Source: Clostridiales bacterium
GTDB lineage: Bacteria; Bacillota; Clostridia; Christensenellales; Aristaeellaceae
Length of the DNA: 63,768 bases
Assembly (NCBI GenBank): GCA_012837965.1
Contig: DUQF01000033.1
Location: forward strand, 1-63,768
Direction of reading: 5' to 3'
The position numbers and the translations under genes are program-made. This document shows positions 34,223-42,013 of this stretch, piece by piece. Positions within the stretch are counted from its first letter, which is position 1. Each line of letters starts with the position of its first letter. Below the pieces are notes generated by a model, which ran no database searches, was not told the origin of the DNA, and saw only the letters and a program-made list of their open reading frames with translations.

Positions 34223-37200
34223 CGGACATTGTTTGGGCGCGGCGGCAAAGCAGCCTGTGGGAAGAGCTCATCAGGCTTGTTCAAGGGGCGATGGATGAAA
34301 ACCTGCCCTGCCTTGTTGTGGTGCCCCAGCAGTATACCTTAAAGTGCGAAAGGGATTTGATTGAAAGCCTGAAACTGTCGGGGCTACTCGATATCAACGT
34401 GCTGTCCCCCAAGCGCCTTTATTCCCGCATCCGGGAGGAGGCGGGCGCCAAGGAAAAAATCGTGATCGGAAGCGTAGGCGAGCGGGCTGCCCTGTCGCTT
34501 TCCTTGCGGGAAAGCAAGGACAAATTGCAATACTACCGCCGGGCAACCCGCATGCAAGGCTTTGTGGATGCCTGCTTGGAGGAAACCAAGCGCCTTTTGG
34601 ATGAGGGCGTTTCGGGCGAAAGCCTGATTGCGGCGGCTGATAAGGCAGCCGACCCCCCCATTTCCGCCAAGATGCATGACCTTGGGCAAATTTCCCTTGC
34701 CTACCAAAATATTTTGGGCGATAAGTTAGGCGACCAGGCCATGCAGGAGAGGGACAGCTTAAGCCGCTTGGGCGAAACAAGCTTTATCCAAAACGCCGTG
34801 TTTATCCTCTATGGCTTTGACATGCTTACCCCCGCCTTGGTGCGCCTCATTAGCGCCGCCGCCGGCCAAACCGACAGGGTACACCTGCTCATCGTTTGCC
34901 AGGGCGAAGAAAAAACGGATGGGCGGGCCTTTGCCCCCGTTCGCCGCAGCCTGCAAAAACTGTATCACGAACTGAATGAAAAGGGCTCGCCCTATGGGGT
35001 GCGCATCTTAAAAGAAGAGGCCTCGACAGCGCCTGCGAGCATTCAAGCGCTGGAAAAAGGCTTTTTGCGTCTTCTGCCCGATGAATCAGAAGCCATGGAC
35101 CAGGGCGTTGTTCTGCACGCCGCCCCAACGCCCTTTGACGAGTGCGACCGGGCGGCGGCCTTGGTTCAAAAAAACATTCAAAACGGGCAGGACCCCGAAA
35201 AAATCGCCATTTTGTGCTGTGAGCTTGAAAGCTACGCCCCTATGCTGGCGGCCCGCCTTGAAGCGCACGGGGCGCCCTATTATCTGTCGCAAAAGCGCCC
35301 GCTGTCGGGGCACGGCCTTGCCCGCATGCTTATCGCTTCCCTAAAAATCATCACCTTGGGCTATCTGCCCCAAGATATGCAGCTGCTGCTGCAATCGGGC
35401 TATGCTGATTTAGGCGACCAAGAAATTTTCCACTTACAAAACTATATCCGTGAAAAGGGCGTTAGCTACGGGCAGTGGAAGCGGCCGTTCAAAAAAGGCG
35501 CGCCCGAAGAAATAGAAACAATGGAAGCGCTGCGCAAAAAGCTTGTTGACCCGCTTGAAACGCTGGCAAAGGCCTTAAAACCCGCCCGCCCCGCCAAAGA
35601 AACCTTGGAAGCCCTGATTTTTTACATGGAAAGCCTGAACGCTTACGACAAACTGCAGGAAGAAACGGACAGGCTGTTCGCCCTCGGCTTTTTGGAAGAA
35701 AGCAAAATTTCAGAGCAGGTAGCGGCAAAAATCGCCCAGGCCTTGGAAGAAATCTACAAGGTGGCGGGCGGGAGGCCGCTTGACGCGAACGACCTCTTGA
35801 GCTTGGTTGAAGGCGCCTTCAAGGACGCCGACATTTTAGGCCTGCCCCAGAGGCCCGGGCAAGTGGAAGTGGGCGCCCTTGGCAATGTGCCGCTGTTAAA
35901 CAAAGAAACGGTCATGATTTTAGGCCTGAACGATGGCGTTTTAAGGGAAGAAGAAAGCCTCATTTTTGACGACAGGGAGCAGGCCGACTTGGCCGAGGCC
36001 CTCAGTATTCACAGGGCGACCAGCGCCAAGGAAAAGGGGCAGATGAAGCTGCTTGACTTGTGGAAGGCCATGAGCGCCCCGCAAAAAGAGCTCCTTCTTT
36101 CCTACGCCCTGCAAGGCGACGGGGGCGAAAGCCGGGGGCCGCTGTATCAACTCAAGCGGGTGCAGCGTATCTTGCCCAATTTGCCTGTTTTGGGCGGCTC
36201 CGCTTCAAACTTGGGGCTTGAAAGCGCCTTTGAAGGGGCGCTTGAGCGCCTGGGAAGTGAGGATTTTTCCAAGGAAGACGAAAATCTCCTCTGCGCCATG
36301 CTGTATGATGAAAAATATCGGGAGCGGGTGACGGCCGCTCTTTTGGCCGCCGAAACCGAGCCCGACAGTGAGGTTGCCCCCGATTTGGTCAGGCGTTTGC
36401 TTGAAATGGGCCGCCTTTCGGCGACGCAGGTGGAAAGCTATTACCGCTGCCCCATGCGCTACTTTATCCAGTACGCTCTAAAGCCGCAGGAAACCAGGGA
36501 ATGGGACGTGGACCGCCGGGACTGGGGCATTTTTTACCACCAAGCCATGCAGGAATTTACCAAGCGCACGGACGAAATCTCCGGCTGGCCGGATGCGCAG
36601 GCCGCCGATGTGGACGCCGTGATGGATAGCGTGGTTGACGAAATGACCCTATCGTGGGAAAATACCCCCATGCTCGACACCCCCCGAGCCAAAGCCGAGG
36701 TGGACAGGGCCAAGGGTACCTGCCGCCTTTTAGCCGGCGCCGTGCAGGCGTTCATGAAAGACAGCGCCTTTGAAACCGCCTATACCGAATGGGCCTTTGG
36801 CAGGGCGGGCGGCGCTCCCGGGCCCAAAACCGAGACAAGCCGGGGCGAATTATCCATTGAGGGCGTCATCGACCGCATTGATACCGCACAGGTTGAGGAG
36901 CAGGATTACCTGCGCATTATCGACTATAAAAGCGGCAGCGATACTTACCAACCCACCAAAATCGCGGCGGGCGTTCAGCTTCAAATGCTGTTGTACCTGG
37001 CGGCGGCAAGGGAGGCCTTTCCCGGCCACAAACCTGCGGGCTTTTTCTACCAGTTTATCAAAGATGAAATGCAGGTGGAACAGGAATGGCAAAAGGCGAC
37101 CGAGATGGACGCGATCAGCAACCTCAAAATGCAAGGCGCAGTCCTTGATGATCCCAAAGTGGTTGAGGCAATGGACGCCAACAATCCGCCCAAGTCTATG

Positions 37201-37503
37201 GCCCAAGTCTATAAAAAAGAGGGGGATCCGGCGAAAAGCGCCAGGATTTTAAGCCCTGAAGACTTTGATTTGCTTTGCGACTTTGCCTTAAAGAAGGCCA
37301 AGGAAGCCGCTGAAGAAATCGGGGCGGGCAAGGCCAAGGCCCAGCCTTATGTTTTTAACCGCCAGGACGTGGGCGCCTGCGCCTACTGCCGCTTTCAGGG
37401 GCTGTGCCGCCTTGACCCCATGACCGCCCGTGACCGCCGCCGCTGGCAAAAGGGCATCAGCCACCAGGAGATGATACAACTGCTTAGAGGGAGGAAGCTA
37501 TGA
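34219..37503 (+). CDS. addB: AddB-type helicase-nuclease subunit
   Basis: A 1094-residue subunit of the AddAB double-strand-break processing complex. The N-terminus has VVVPQQYTLKCERDLIE, typical of AddB, but the usual GRxGSGKS Walker A just before it is absent (ARRQSSLWEE instead). The C-terminal nuclease has GVIDRID and IIDYKSG, and the iron-sulfur cysteines are in YYRCPMRYF and CAYCRFQGLC. No addA follows, unlike the usual addB-addA pair. The ATG overlaps the upstream stop and the end overlaps ppk2. Confidence 0.87.
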   Translation: MTDIVWARRQSSLWEELIRLVQGAMDENLPCLVVVPQQYTLKCERDLIESLKLSGLLDINVLSPKRLYSRIREEAGAKEKIVIGSVGERAALSLSLRESKDKLQYYRRATRMQGFVDACLEETKRLLDEGVSGESLIAAADKAADPPISAKMHDLGQISLAYQNILGDKLGDQAMQERDSLSRLGETSFIQNAVFILYGFDMLTPALVRLISAAAGQTDRVHLLIVCQGEEKTDGRAFAPVRRSLQKLYHELNEKGSPYGVRILKEEASTAPASIQALEKGFLRLLPDESEAMDQGVVLHAAPTPFDECDRAAALVQKNIQNGQDPEKIAILCCELESYAPMLAARLEAHGAPYYLSQKRPLSGHGLARMLIASLKIITLGYLPQDMQLLLQSGYADLGDQEIFHLQNYIREKGVSYGQWKRPFKKGAPEEIETMEALRKKLVDPLETLAKALKPARPAKETLEALIFYMESLNAYDKLQEETDRLFALGFLEESKISEQVAAKIAQALEEIYKVAGGRPLDANDLLSLVEGAFKDADILGLPQRPGQVEVGALGNVPLLNKETVMILGLNDGVLREEESLIFDDREQADLAEALSIHRATSAKEKGQMKLLDLWKAMSAPQKELLLSYALQGDGGESRGPLYQLKRVQRILPNLPVLGGSASNLGLESAFEGALERLGSEDFSKEDENLLCAMLYDEKYRERVTAALLAAETEPDSEVAPDLVRRLLEMGRLSATQVESYYRCPMRYFIQYALKPQETREWDVDRRDWGIFYHQAMQEFTKRTDEISGWPDAQAADVDAVMDSVVDEMTLSWENTPMLDTPRAKAEVDRAKGTCRLLAGAVQAFMKDSAFETAYTEWAFGRAGGAPGPKTETSRGELSIEGVIDRIDTAQVEEQDYLRIIDYKSGSDTYQPTKIAAGVQLQMLLYLAAAREAFPGHKPAGFFYQFIKDEMQVEQEWQKATEMDAISNLKMQGAVLDDPKVVEAMDANNPPKSMAQVYKKEGDPAKSARILSPEDFDLLCDFALKKAKEAAEEIGAGKAKAQPYVFNRQDVGACAYCRFQGLCRLDPMTARDRRRWQKGISHQEMIQLLRGRKL

Positions 37504-38375
37504 TAGACACAGCGCGCTACAAGGTAAAGCCGGGGGCGAAAATCCGCCTTCAGGACTATTCCACCAAAAGGGATGAGGCGGCGGACAGGCGGGAAGTTGA
37601 AGACTGCCTCATGCCCGCGAACATTCAAAAACTGTCGGTCCTTCAAGAAAGGCTTTATGCCGAAAACACCCGCGCCCTGCTGGTGGTTTTTCAGGCCATG
37701 GACGCCGCCGGCAAGGACGGCTGCATCAAGCACGTGATGACGGGGATCAACCCGCAGGGCGTGTTTGTATCTTCCTTCAAGGTTCCAAGCTCCGAGGAAA
37801 ATGACCACGACTACCTCTGGCGCATCCATCAAAAGGCGCCCCGCCGTGGGGAAATCGGCGTTTTTAACCGCAGCCACTATGAGGATGTGTTGGTGTCAAG
37901 GGTGCATGATCTTTTACAGAGCTCCCAAATGCCCAAAGACCGCCTGCGGCCTGATATTTGGACTACCCGCTACCGGCAGATTTGCGACTATGAAAAGTAT
38001 CTTTGGGAAAACGGCGTGGAAACGGTTAAGTTTTTCTTGCATATTTCAAAAGACGAGCAGCGCAAGCGCCTCTTGAAGCGCATTTACGACCCGGACAAAA
38101 ACTGGAAGTTTTCCGCCTCCGACATCCAAGAGCGCAAACATTGGGATAAGTATATGCAAGCCTATGAGGACATGCTGCCCGCCACTTCCACCGCCCGCAG
38201 CCCCTGGTACGTATTGCCGGCTGACAGCAAGTGGTTTACCCGCTACTTGGTGTCGCAGGTTTTGGCGCAAAAATTGGAACAGATGAACCCCCAATTTCCC
38301 GAACTCAGCGGAGAAAAGCGGGCCAAGATTGATGAATGCCGCTTCATCCTTGAAAAAGACGGGCTTGAAATCTAA
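37500..38375 (+). CDS. polyphosphate kinase 2 family protein
   Basis: A 291-residue PPK2-family kinase that transfers phosphate between polyphosphate and nucleotides. Walker A is MDAAGKDG (near residue 67), followed by the acidic FNRSHYEDVLVSRVH (Walker-B-like lid region) and lid arginines in KRLLKRIYDPDKNWKF. The size and single domain match class I or III PPK2; AMP, ADP or GDP preference cannot be told by eye. Starts on the ATGA overlap with addB, with GGGAGGAAG as ribosome site. Confidence 0.92.
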   Translation: MIDTARYKVKPGAKIRLQDYSTKRDEAADRREVEDCLMPANIQKLSVLQERLYAENTRALLVVFQAMDAAGKDGCIKHVMTGINPQGVFVSSFKVPSSEENDHDYLWRIHQKAPRRGEIGVFNRSHYEDVLVSRVHDLLQSSQMPKDRLRPDIWTTRYRQICDYEKYLWENGVETVKFFLHISKDEQRKRLLKRIYDPDKNWKFSASDIQERKHWDKYMQAYEDMLPATSTARSPWYVLPADSKWFTRYLVSQVLAQKLEQMNPQFPELSGEKRAKIDECRFILEKDGLEI

Positions 38376-38384
38376 GGAGGAATC

Positions 38385-39212
38385 ATGCAATATATTTTCA
38401 GCCTCATCCTTGGCGTTGTCCAGGGGCTAAGCGAGTTTTTACCCATTTCATCCAGCGGCCACCTGCTTGTTTTTGAAAAGCTGCTGGCGCCCCTTGGCTA
38501 CAATTCCGTGTCCTCGTCTCAGCTGCTCACCATGCTGCACATGGGCACGCTGTTTGCGGTGGCGGCGGTGTTTTTTGGGGACTGGGTGGATATGCTCCTG
38601 CATCCCATCAAAAATAAAACCTTGGGTTTGCTCTTTATTGCCTCGCTTCCGGCGCTGTTTGCCGTGATCCTTTTGGGCGATTTGTTTGATAGCCTTTTTA
38701 CCGGCTGGTTCCTTGGCCCCTCCTTTTTAATCACGGCGCTGTTTATGTGGCTTGCCGAAAAGGTCAGCCATAACGGCAAGCAAAAAACCGATGAGGTGGA
38801 TGTGAAGGCAGCCCTCATCATGGGCGGCTTTCAGGCCATCGCCCTTTTGCCTGGGGTCAGCCGCTCCGGTTCCACCGTGCTTGGCGGCATGGTGGCGGGG
38901 CTTACCCGAAAGAAAGCGGCCGCCTTTTCCTTTATGATGAGCGCGCCGGCCATCCTTGGCGGCTTCTTAAAGGAAGTGAAGGACGCCGCCGAAACGTCGG
39001 GTTTTTCGAGTCTCTTTTCCGGCCCCATCCTGCTTGGGGTGCTGGTGTCGGCGGTGGTGGGCTACCTTGCCATCCGCTTTATGCTCAAAATCATTGAGCG
39101 CAAGTCCCTCAACGGTTTTGCCTACTACTTGGTGGCGGTGGGCGTTGTTGTGATAGTTTTCCAGCTGACGGGCGCCCTCGACTTCCCGCCCATCAAGCTG
39201 CCTGCCCTGTGA
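38385..39212 (+). CDS. uppP: undecaprenyl-diphosphatase UppP/BacA
   Basis: A 275-residue polytopic membrane protein that recycles undecaprenyl pyrophosphate to the monophosphate carrier. The catalytic motifs are GVVQGLSEFLPISSSGHL (residues 8-25, Glu in QGLSEFLP) and LLPGVSRSGST near residue 165. AAGGAGG precedes the ATG. It is followed closely by a MraY-like transferase that would use the monophosphate, so the two fit one lipid-carrier step in envelope synthesis. Confidence 0.95.
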   Translation: MQYIFSLILGVVQGLSEFLPISSSGHLLVFEKLLAPLGYNSVSSSQLLTMLHMGTLFAVAAVFFGDWVDMLLHPIKNKTLGLLFIASLPALFAVILLGDLFDSLFTGWFLGPSFLITALFMWLAEKVSHNGKQKTDEVDVKAALIMGGFQAIALLPGVSRSGSTVLGGMVAGLTRKKAAAFSFMMSAPAILGGFLKEVKDAAETSGFSSLFSGPILLGVLVSAVVGYLAIRFMLKIIERKSLNGFAYYLVAVGVVVIVFQLTGALDFPPIKLPAL

Positions 39213-39223
39213 AGGAGACAGAC

Positions 39224-40186
39224 ATGTTGCATTCGTTTTTTACAAATTTTCGGGCGCTCTTTCCCCTGATCGGCTTTGCCGTTGGGGCGCTTTCGCTGAA
39301 ACTTTTCAGCCGCTTTATGCCGCTTGACAGGGGGCGGGACCTTGCCTTCGAGGGCGATAAGTCCAAGGGCAAGCGAACGGGCGTTGGTCTTGTTTTATAT
39401 ATTGCTTACTTTGCGCTGGTGGCGCTCTTGGCGCCTGTACAAAAAGCCATGTGGTTGTATCTTGCCGCCATGATGCTGGAAATGGTTTTGGGCCATTTGG
39501 ACGATACCGCCCACCTGCCGTGGGCGGAGCTGAAAAAGGGGCTAAGCGACCTTGGCGCCGCCATGTTAGTTGCTGGCGCCTACCTTTGGGACAAGGGACC
39601 CAACTTTATTTTCAGCCTGATACCGGGGCGGCCCGCCTACTCCTTGCCCCTGTGGCTCAGCTTTATTTTGCTGTGCGGCATGGTGTGGTGGTCCATCAAC
39701 GCCACCAACATTACCGATGGGGTGGACGGCCTGTCTTCCACGCTTGCCATTACCACGGTAGCCGCCGTTTTGGTTGTGTACGGCATCCTCAAGGTGGAGG
39801 GGGCCTTTTTCTCCATGGGGCTGCTATTGCTTGGCGTTCTTTTAAGCTACCTTTGGCGCAACTGCTCGCCCTCCAGCCACTTGATGGGCGACGCCGGCTC
39901 CCGCGCCATGGGCGTGATGATGGCCGTTCTTATCATGAATACCGGCGACCCCCTTTTGTTTTTGCTTTTGTGCCTTGCCTTTATTATCGACGGCTCGGCA
40001 AGCCTCCTCAAACTTTCCGTCCGCCGCCTGACCGGCAGCCGCACCTTTATGGACAGCGTCCTCACCCCCATCCACGACCATGTGCGCAAAAAAAGCGGCT
40101 GGTCGGACGCCCAGACCGTGTCACGGTTCTGGATTTTGCACGTGGCGGTGTGCGTGGTGACGGTGCTTTTGTTGATAGGGAATTAG
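39224..40186 (+). CDS. MraY-like phospho-glycosyl transferase
   Basis: A 320-residue membrane protein of the MraY/WecA superfamily, which moves a phospho-sugar from UDP to undecaprenyl phosphate. Motifs seen are LGHLDD (near residue 85), NATNITDGVDGLSS (near 162-175), HLMGDAGSRAMG (near 222) and TPIHDHVRKKSGWSD. The last motif normally reads PxHHH in MraY; here it is HDH, and the DD motif lacks the usual following Lys. It could be the cell's MraY or a paralogue for another polymer. No mur genes are nearby. The ATG at 39224 has GAAGGAG. Confidence 0.8.
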   Translation: MLHSFFTNFRALFPLIGFAVGALSLKLFSRFMPLDRGRDLAFEGDKSKGKRTGVGLVLYIAYFALVALLAPVQKAMWLYLAAMMLEMVLGHLDDTAHLPWAELKKGLSDLGAAMLVAGAYLWDKGPNFIFSLIPGRPAYSLPLWLSFILLCGMVWWSINATNITDGVDGLSSTLAITTVAAVLVVYGILKVEGAFFSMGLLLLGVLLSYLWRNCSPSSHLMGDAGSRAMGVMMAVLIMNTGDPLLFLLLCLAFIIDGSASLLKLSVRRLTGSRTFMDSVLTPIHDHVRKKSGWSDAQTVSRFWILHVAVCVVTVLLLIGN

Positions 40187-40295
40187 GGATAGGAAATATA
40201 AGTCTTAGCTGTACGGAAAAATCGTACAATTGAAATCGGGCTTGTAGTTGTCGACAGTTGAAGAAAGTTTAATAACTGAGTATTTTGAGGACAAT

Positions 40296-40589
40296 ATGTT
40301 CACTGACATCAAAAACAGCGACCAATTTGAAACCGTTCAAAAGGTTGCCAAGGGCTGGTCGAGCGATGAAAAATACTTCATCCAAACCAGAGAGCAGCAG
40401 AGGCTTTTGCTGCGGGTGTCGGATGTTGCGCATAGCTCTCTTTATTCCATCAAATGGGCGGAAAAGTTCGGCGAGCAGGAGATTGACGGCATGGCGCAGC
40501 GCTGCCTCAAGGCCTTTGATGATTATGAAGATTTTAAAAGGTACATTCCCAAGTGGTATACGGAAAAATATCATATAAGCGCAGACTGA
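40296..40589 (+). pseudogene. aminoglycoside phosphotransferase remnant with in-frame core deletion
   Basis: A 97-residue open frame. Residues 1-46 (MFTDIKNSDQF, KGWSSDEKYFIQ, LLLRVSDVA) match the N-terminal lobe of APH-family phosphotransferases. Residues 47-97 (SSLYSIKWAEKFGEQEID, YIPKWYTEKY) match their extreme C-terminus. The roughly 180 residues between, including the catalytic HGD and Mg-binding Asp motifs, are gone, yet the frame stays open. GAGG precedes the ATG at 40296. It cannot be an active kinase. Alignment of the two halves is from my knowledge of the family. Confidence 0.6.
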
Positions 40590-40665
40590 TATATTCAAGC
40601 TGATACGCTGCATTTTCGCCAAGACAATCCTTGGTGATATTTTTTTGAGAAATTTTCAAAACCCG

Positions 40666-40695
40666 TTGACAAGCGTAACAATGTTATGCTATTCT
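40666..40695 (+). promoter_or_regulatory. predicted promoter of the YhbD-bactofilin operon
   Basis: A consensus TTGACA (40666-40671) and TATTCT (40690-40695) with an 18-base spacer. One palindromic operator lies within the spacer and another starts 11 bases after the -10. Confidence 0.65.
40675..40687. promoter_or_regulatory. palindromic operator, proximal copy in the promoter spacer
   Basis: GTAACAATGTTAT, an almost perfect inverted repeat (GTAACA/TGTTAT) located between -35 and -10. It is the same as the site at 40706-40718 but for the last base. Centre-to-centre distance is 31 bases, about three helical turns. Confidence 0.6.
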
Positions 40696-40705
40696 TTTTG
40701 TGAGA

Positions 40706-40718
40706 GTAACAATGTTAC
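40706..40718. promoter_or_regulatory. palindromic operator, distal copy near the transcription start
   Basis: GTAACAATGTTAC, a perfect 6-bp inverted repeat around one base, just before the ribosome site of the YhbD-like gene. The pairing with the upstream copy suggests autoregulation, most simply by the helix-turn-helix protein encoded next. Confidence 0.65.
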
Positions 40719-40731
40719 GAAAGGAGGGCGT

Positions 40732-41130
40732 ATGGAACAGGAAACGGTCATGATATCCAAAAACGATTTGCTCAAAAAGTACGGCATATCCTACGGGACC
40801 TTGTACCGCTGGAAGCGAATGCGGCTGATACCCGAAGAATGGTTTGTAAAAAAGGCGACCAGCACGGGTCAGGAGACTTTTTTCCCGCAAACGCTTATTT
40901 TTAATCGGGTAGAGTTGATTTTGGAACGGCAAAAGACCCAAACCTTGGAGCAAATCGTCCGGTCCCTGTCCCAAAAGGAGCAGTCCCAGAGCGTCATGCT
41001 TATCCAAACGCCTTTTGGCAAACACACCTTGCGCATTCAAGACGTATTAAAGGTGGAGATAAGCCGGGGCGACGAGCAGGAAGATATTACCCAGCGATTC
41101 AAACAATTATTTGAAGGAGAAAAATCATGA
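40732..41130 (+). CDS. YhbD-like MerR-fold regulator (DUF4004)
   Basis: A 132-residue protein with an N-terminal winged helix-turn-helix (residues 7-60: ISKNDLLKKYGISYGTLYRWKR, LIPEEWF, GQETFFP) as in Bacillus YhbD and MerR-type proteins, followed by a helical, Gln-rich region and a short C-terminal domain. In Bacillus yhbD lies before the bactofilin genes yhbE and yhbF, the arrangement seen here. AAAGGAGG precedes the ATG at 40732. It probably binds the two GTAACA palindromes in its promoter. Confidence 0.78.
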   Translation: MEQETVMISKNDLLKKYGISYGTLYRWKRMRLIPEEWFVKKATSTGQETFFPQTLIFNRVELILERQKTQTLEQIVRSLSQKEQSQSVMLIQTPFGKHTLRIQDVLKVEISRGDEQEDITQRFKQLFEGEKS

Positions 41131-41864
41131 ACATTCATCAGTCGGGAAGCGTAAAAATCTCAAAAGGAGAGTATGAAGAGATTAAGGTCTCCGGCTCAAC
41201 CAAAATTGAAGGCCCCGTCCGCTGCCAAAAGCTTAAGGCAAGCGGTAGTCTTCGGGCGACAGGTTTACTTGACTGCTCAGGCGAAATCAGGGCTTCGGGC
41301 AGCTCCAAGTTTGACGAAGTAAAATCTGGCGATTTAAAGCTCAGCGGGGCTTCCAACGCTCAGGGGGATGTAAGGGTCAAAGGCGAGGTAAAGCAATCGG
41401 GCGCTTTGAGCGTTGGCGGGAGCCTCAGCGCTGAAATTGTTGACGCTTCCGGCGCCCTGTCTGTGGCAGGGGATTTGGAAGCGGGTACCTGTAAGCTGTC
41501 GGGCAGCGTGGAGGTGGGCGGGCTTATCAACGCCAATACGCTGAAGGTGCGCATGAGTAACGACAGCTCGGCAAGGGCCATCGGCGGTGAAACCATCGCC
41601 ATCGGTAAAAGTGCGGATAGCAACAATGGGAGCTTTGTCAGCGCTATTAAAAACCTGTTTTCCTTTGGTGGAACCGGTGGCCAATTTGCCGTAACCGAAA
41701 CCATCGAAGGCGACGATATTACTTTGGAATTTGTTACCTGCCCCGAAGTGTCGGGCAAGGTGGTGCGCATAGGCAAGGGCTGCCAAATTGGCCGTGTCAA
41801 CTACCAGGAAAGCCTGGAAATAAGCGAAGATGCGCAGGTGGGCGAACAGGTGAAGCAGGGCTAA
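41127..41864 (+). CDS. bactofilin-type polymer-forming protein (YhbE/F-like)
   Basis: A 245-residue protein made of short beta-strand repeats rich in SGS, KASGS and LSG motifs (residues 5-140), the right-handed beta-helix pattern of bactofilins. A second shorter region lies after residue 185. Bactofilins form nucleotide-independent filaments that shape the cell envelope or organise motility. It overlaps the YhbD-like gene by four bases. There is no transmembrane anchor. Confidence 0.83.
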   Translation: MNIHQSGSVKISKGEYEEIKVSGSTKIEGPVRCQKLKASGSLRATGLLDCSGEIRASGSSKFDEVKSGDLKLSGASNAQGDVRVKGEVKQSGALSVGGSLSAEIVDASGALSVAGDLEAGTCKLSGSVEVGGLINANTLKVRMSNDSSARAIGGETIAIGKSADSNNGSFVSAIKNLFSFGGTGGQFAVTETIEGDDITLEFVTCPEVSGKVVRIGKGCQIGRVNYQESLEISEDAQVGEQVKQG

Positions 41865-41957
41865 AAAGCAAAGGCTTGCTGTTTTAAGTTGAAAACAGCG
41901 TATATGGGCAGGCTTAGAAGATACTGTATTCAGAAGGTGAATAAAAACCACAAAAAA

Positions 41958-41990
41958 GGGGCTGTAGCAAAACAGAGTTGCTACAGCCCC
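41958..41990 (-). terminator. Rho-independent terminator of the molybdoenzyme operon
   Basis: A perfect 13-bp stem, GGGGCTGTAGCAA (41958-41970) with TTGCTACAGCCCC (41978-41990). On the minus strand it is followed by six T residues. It terminates the leftward molybdoenzyme transcript and shares its 11-bp arm with the terminator at 7950. Confidence 0.88.
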
Positions 41991-42013
41991 GAAGTTGTAA
42001 GGGTTATACGATT

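Noticed and set aside
40210-40228. TGTACG/CGTACA hairpin as a terminator after the MraY-like gene
   Set aside because: The stem is 6 bp and no T-run follows on either strand; it could equally be a protein-binding palindrome.
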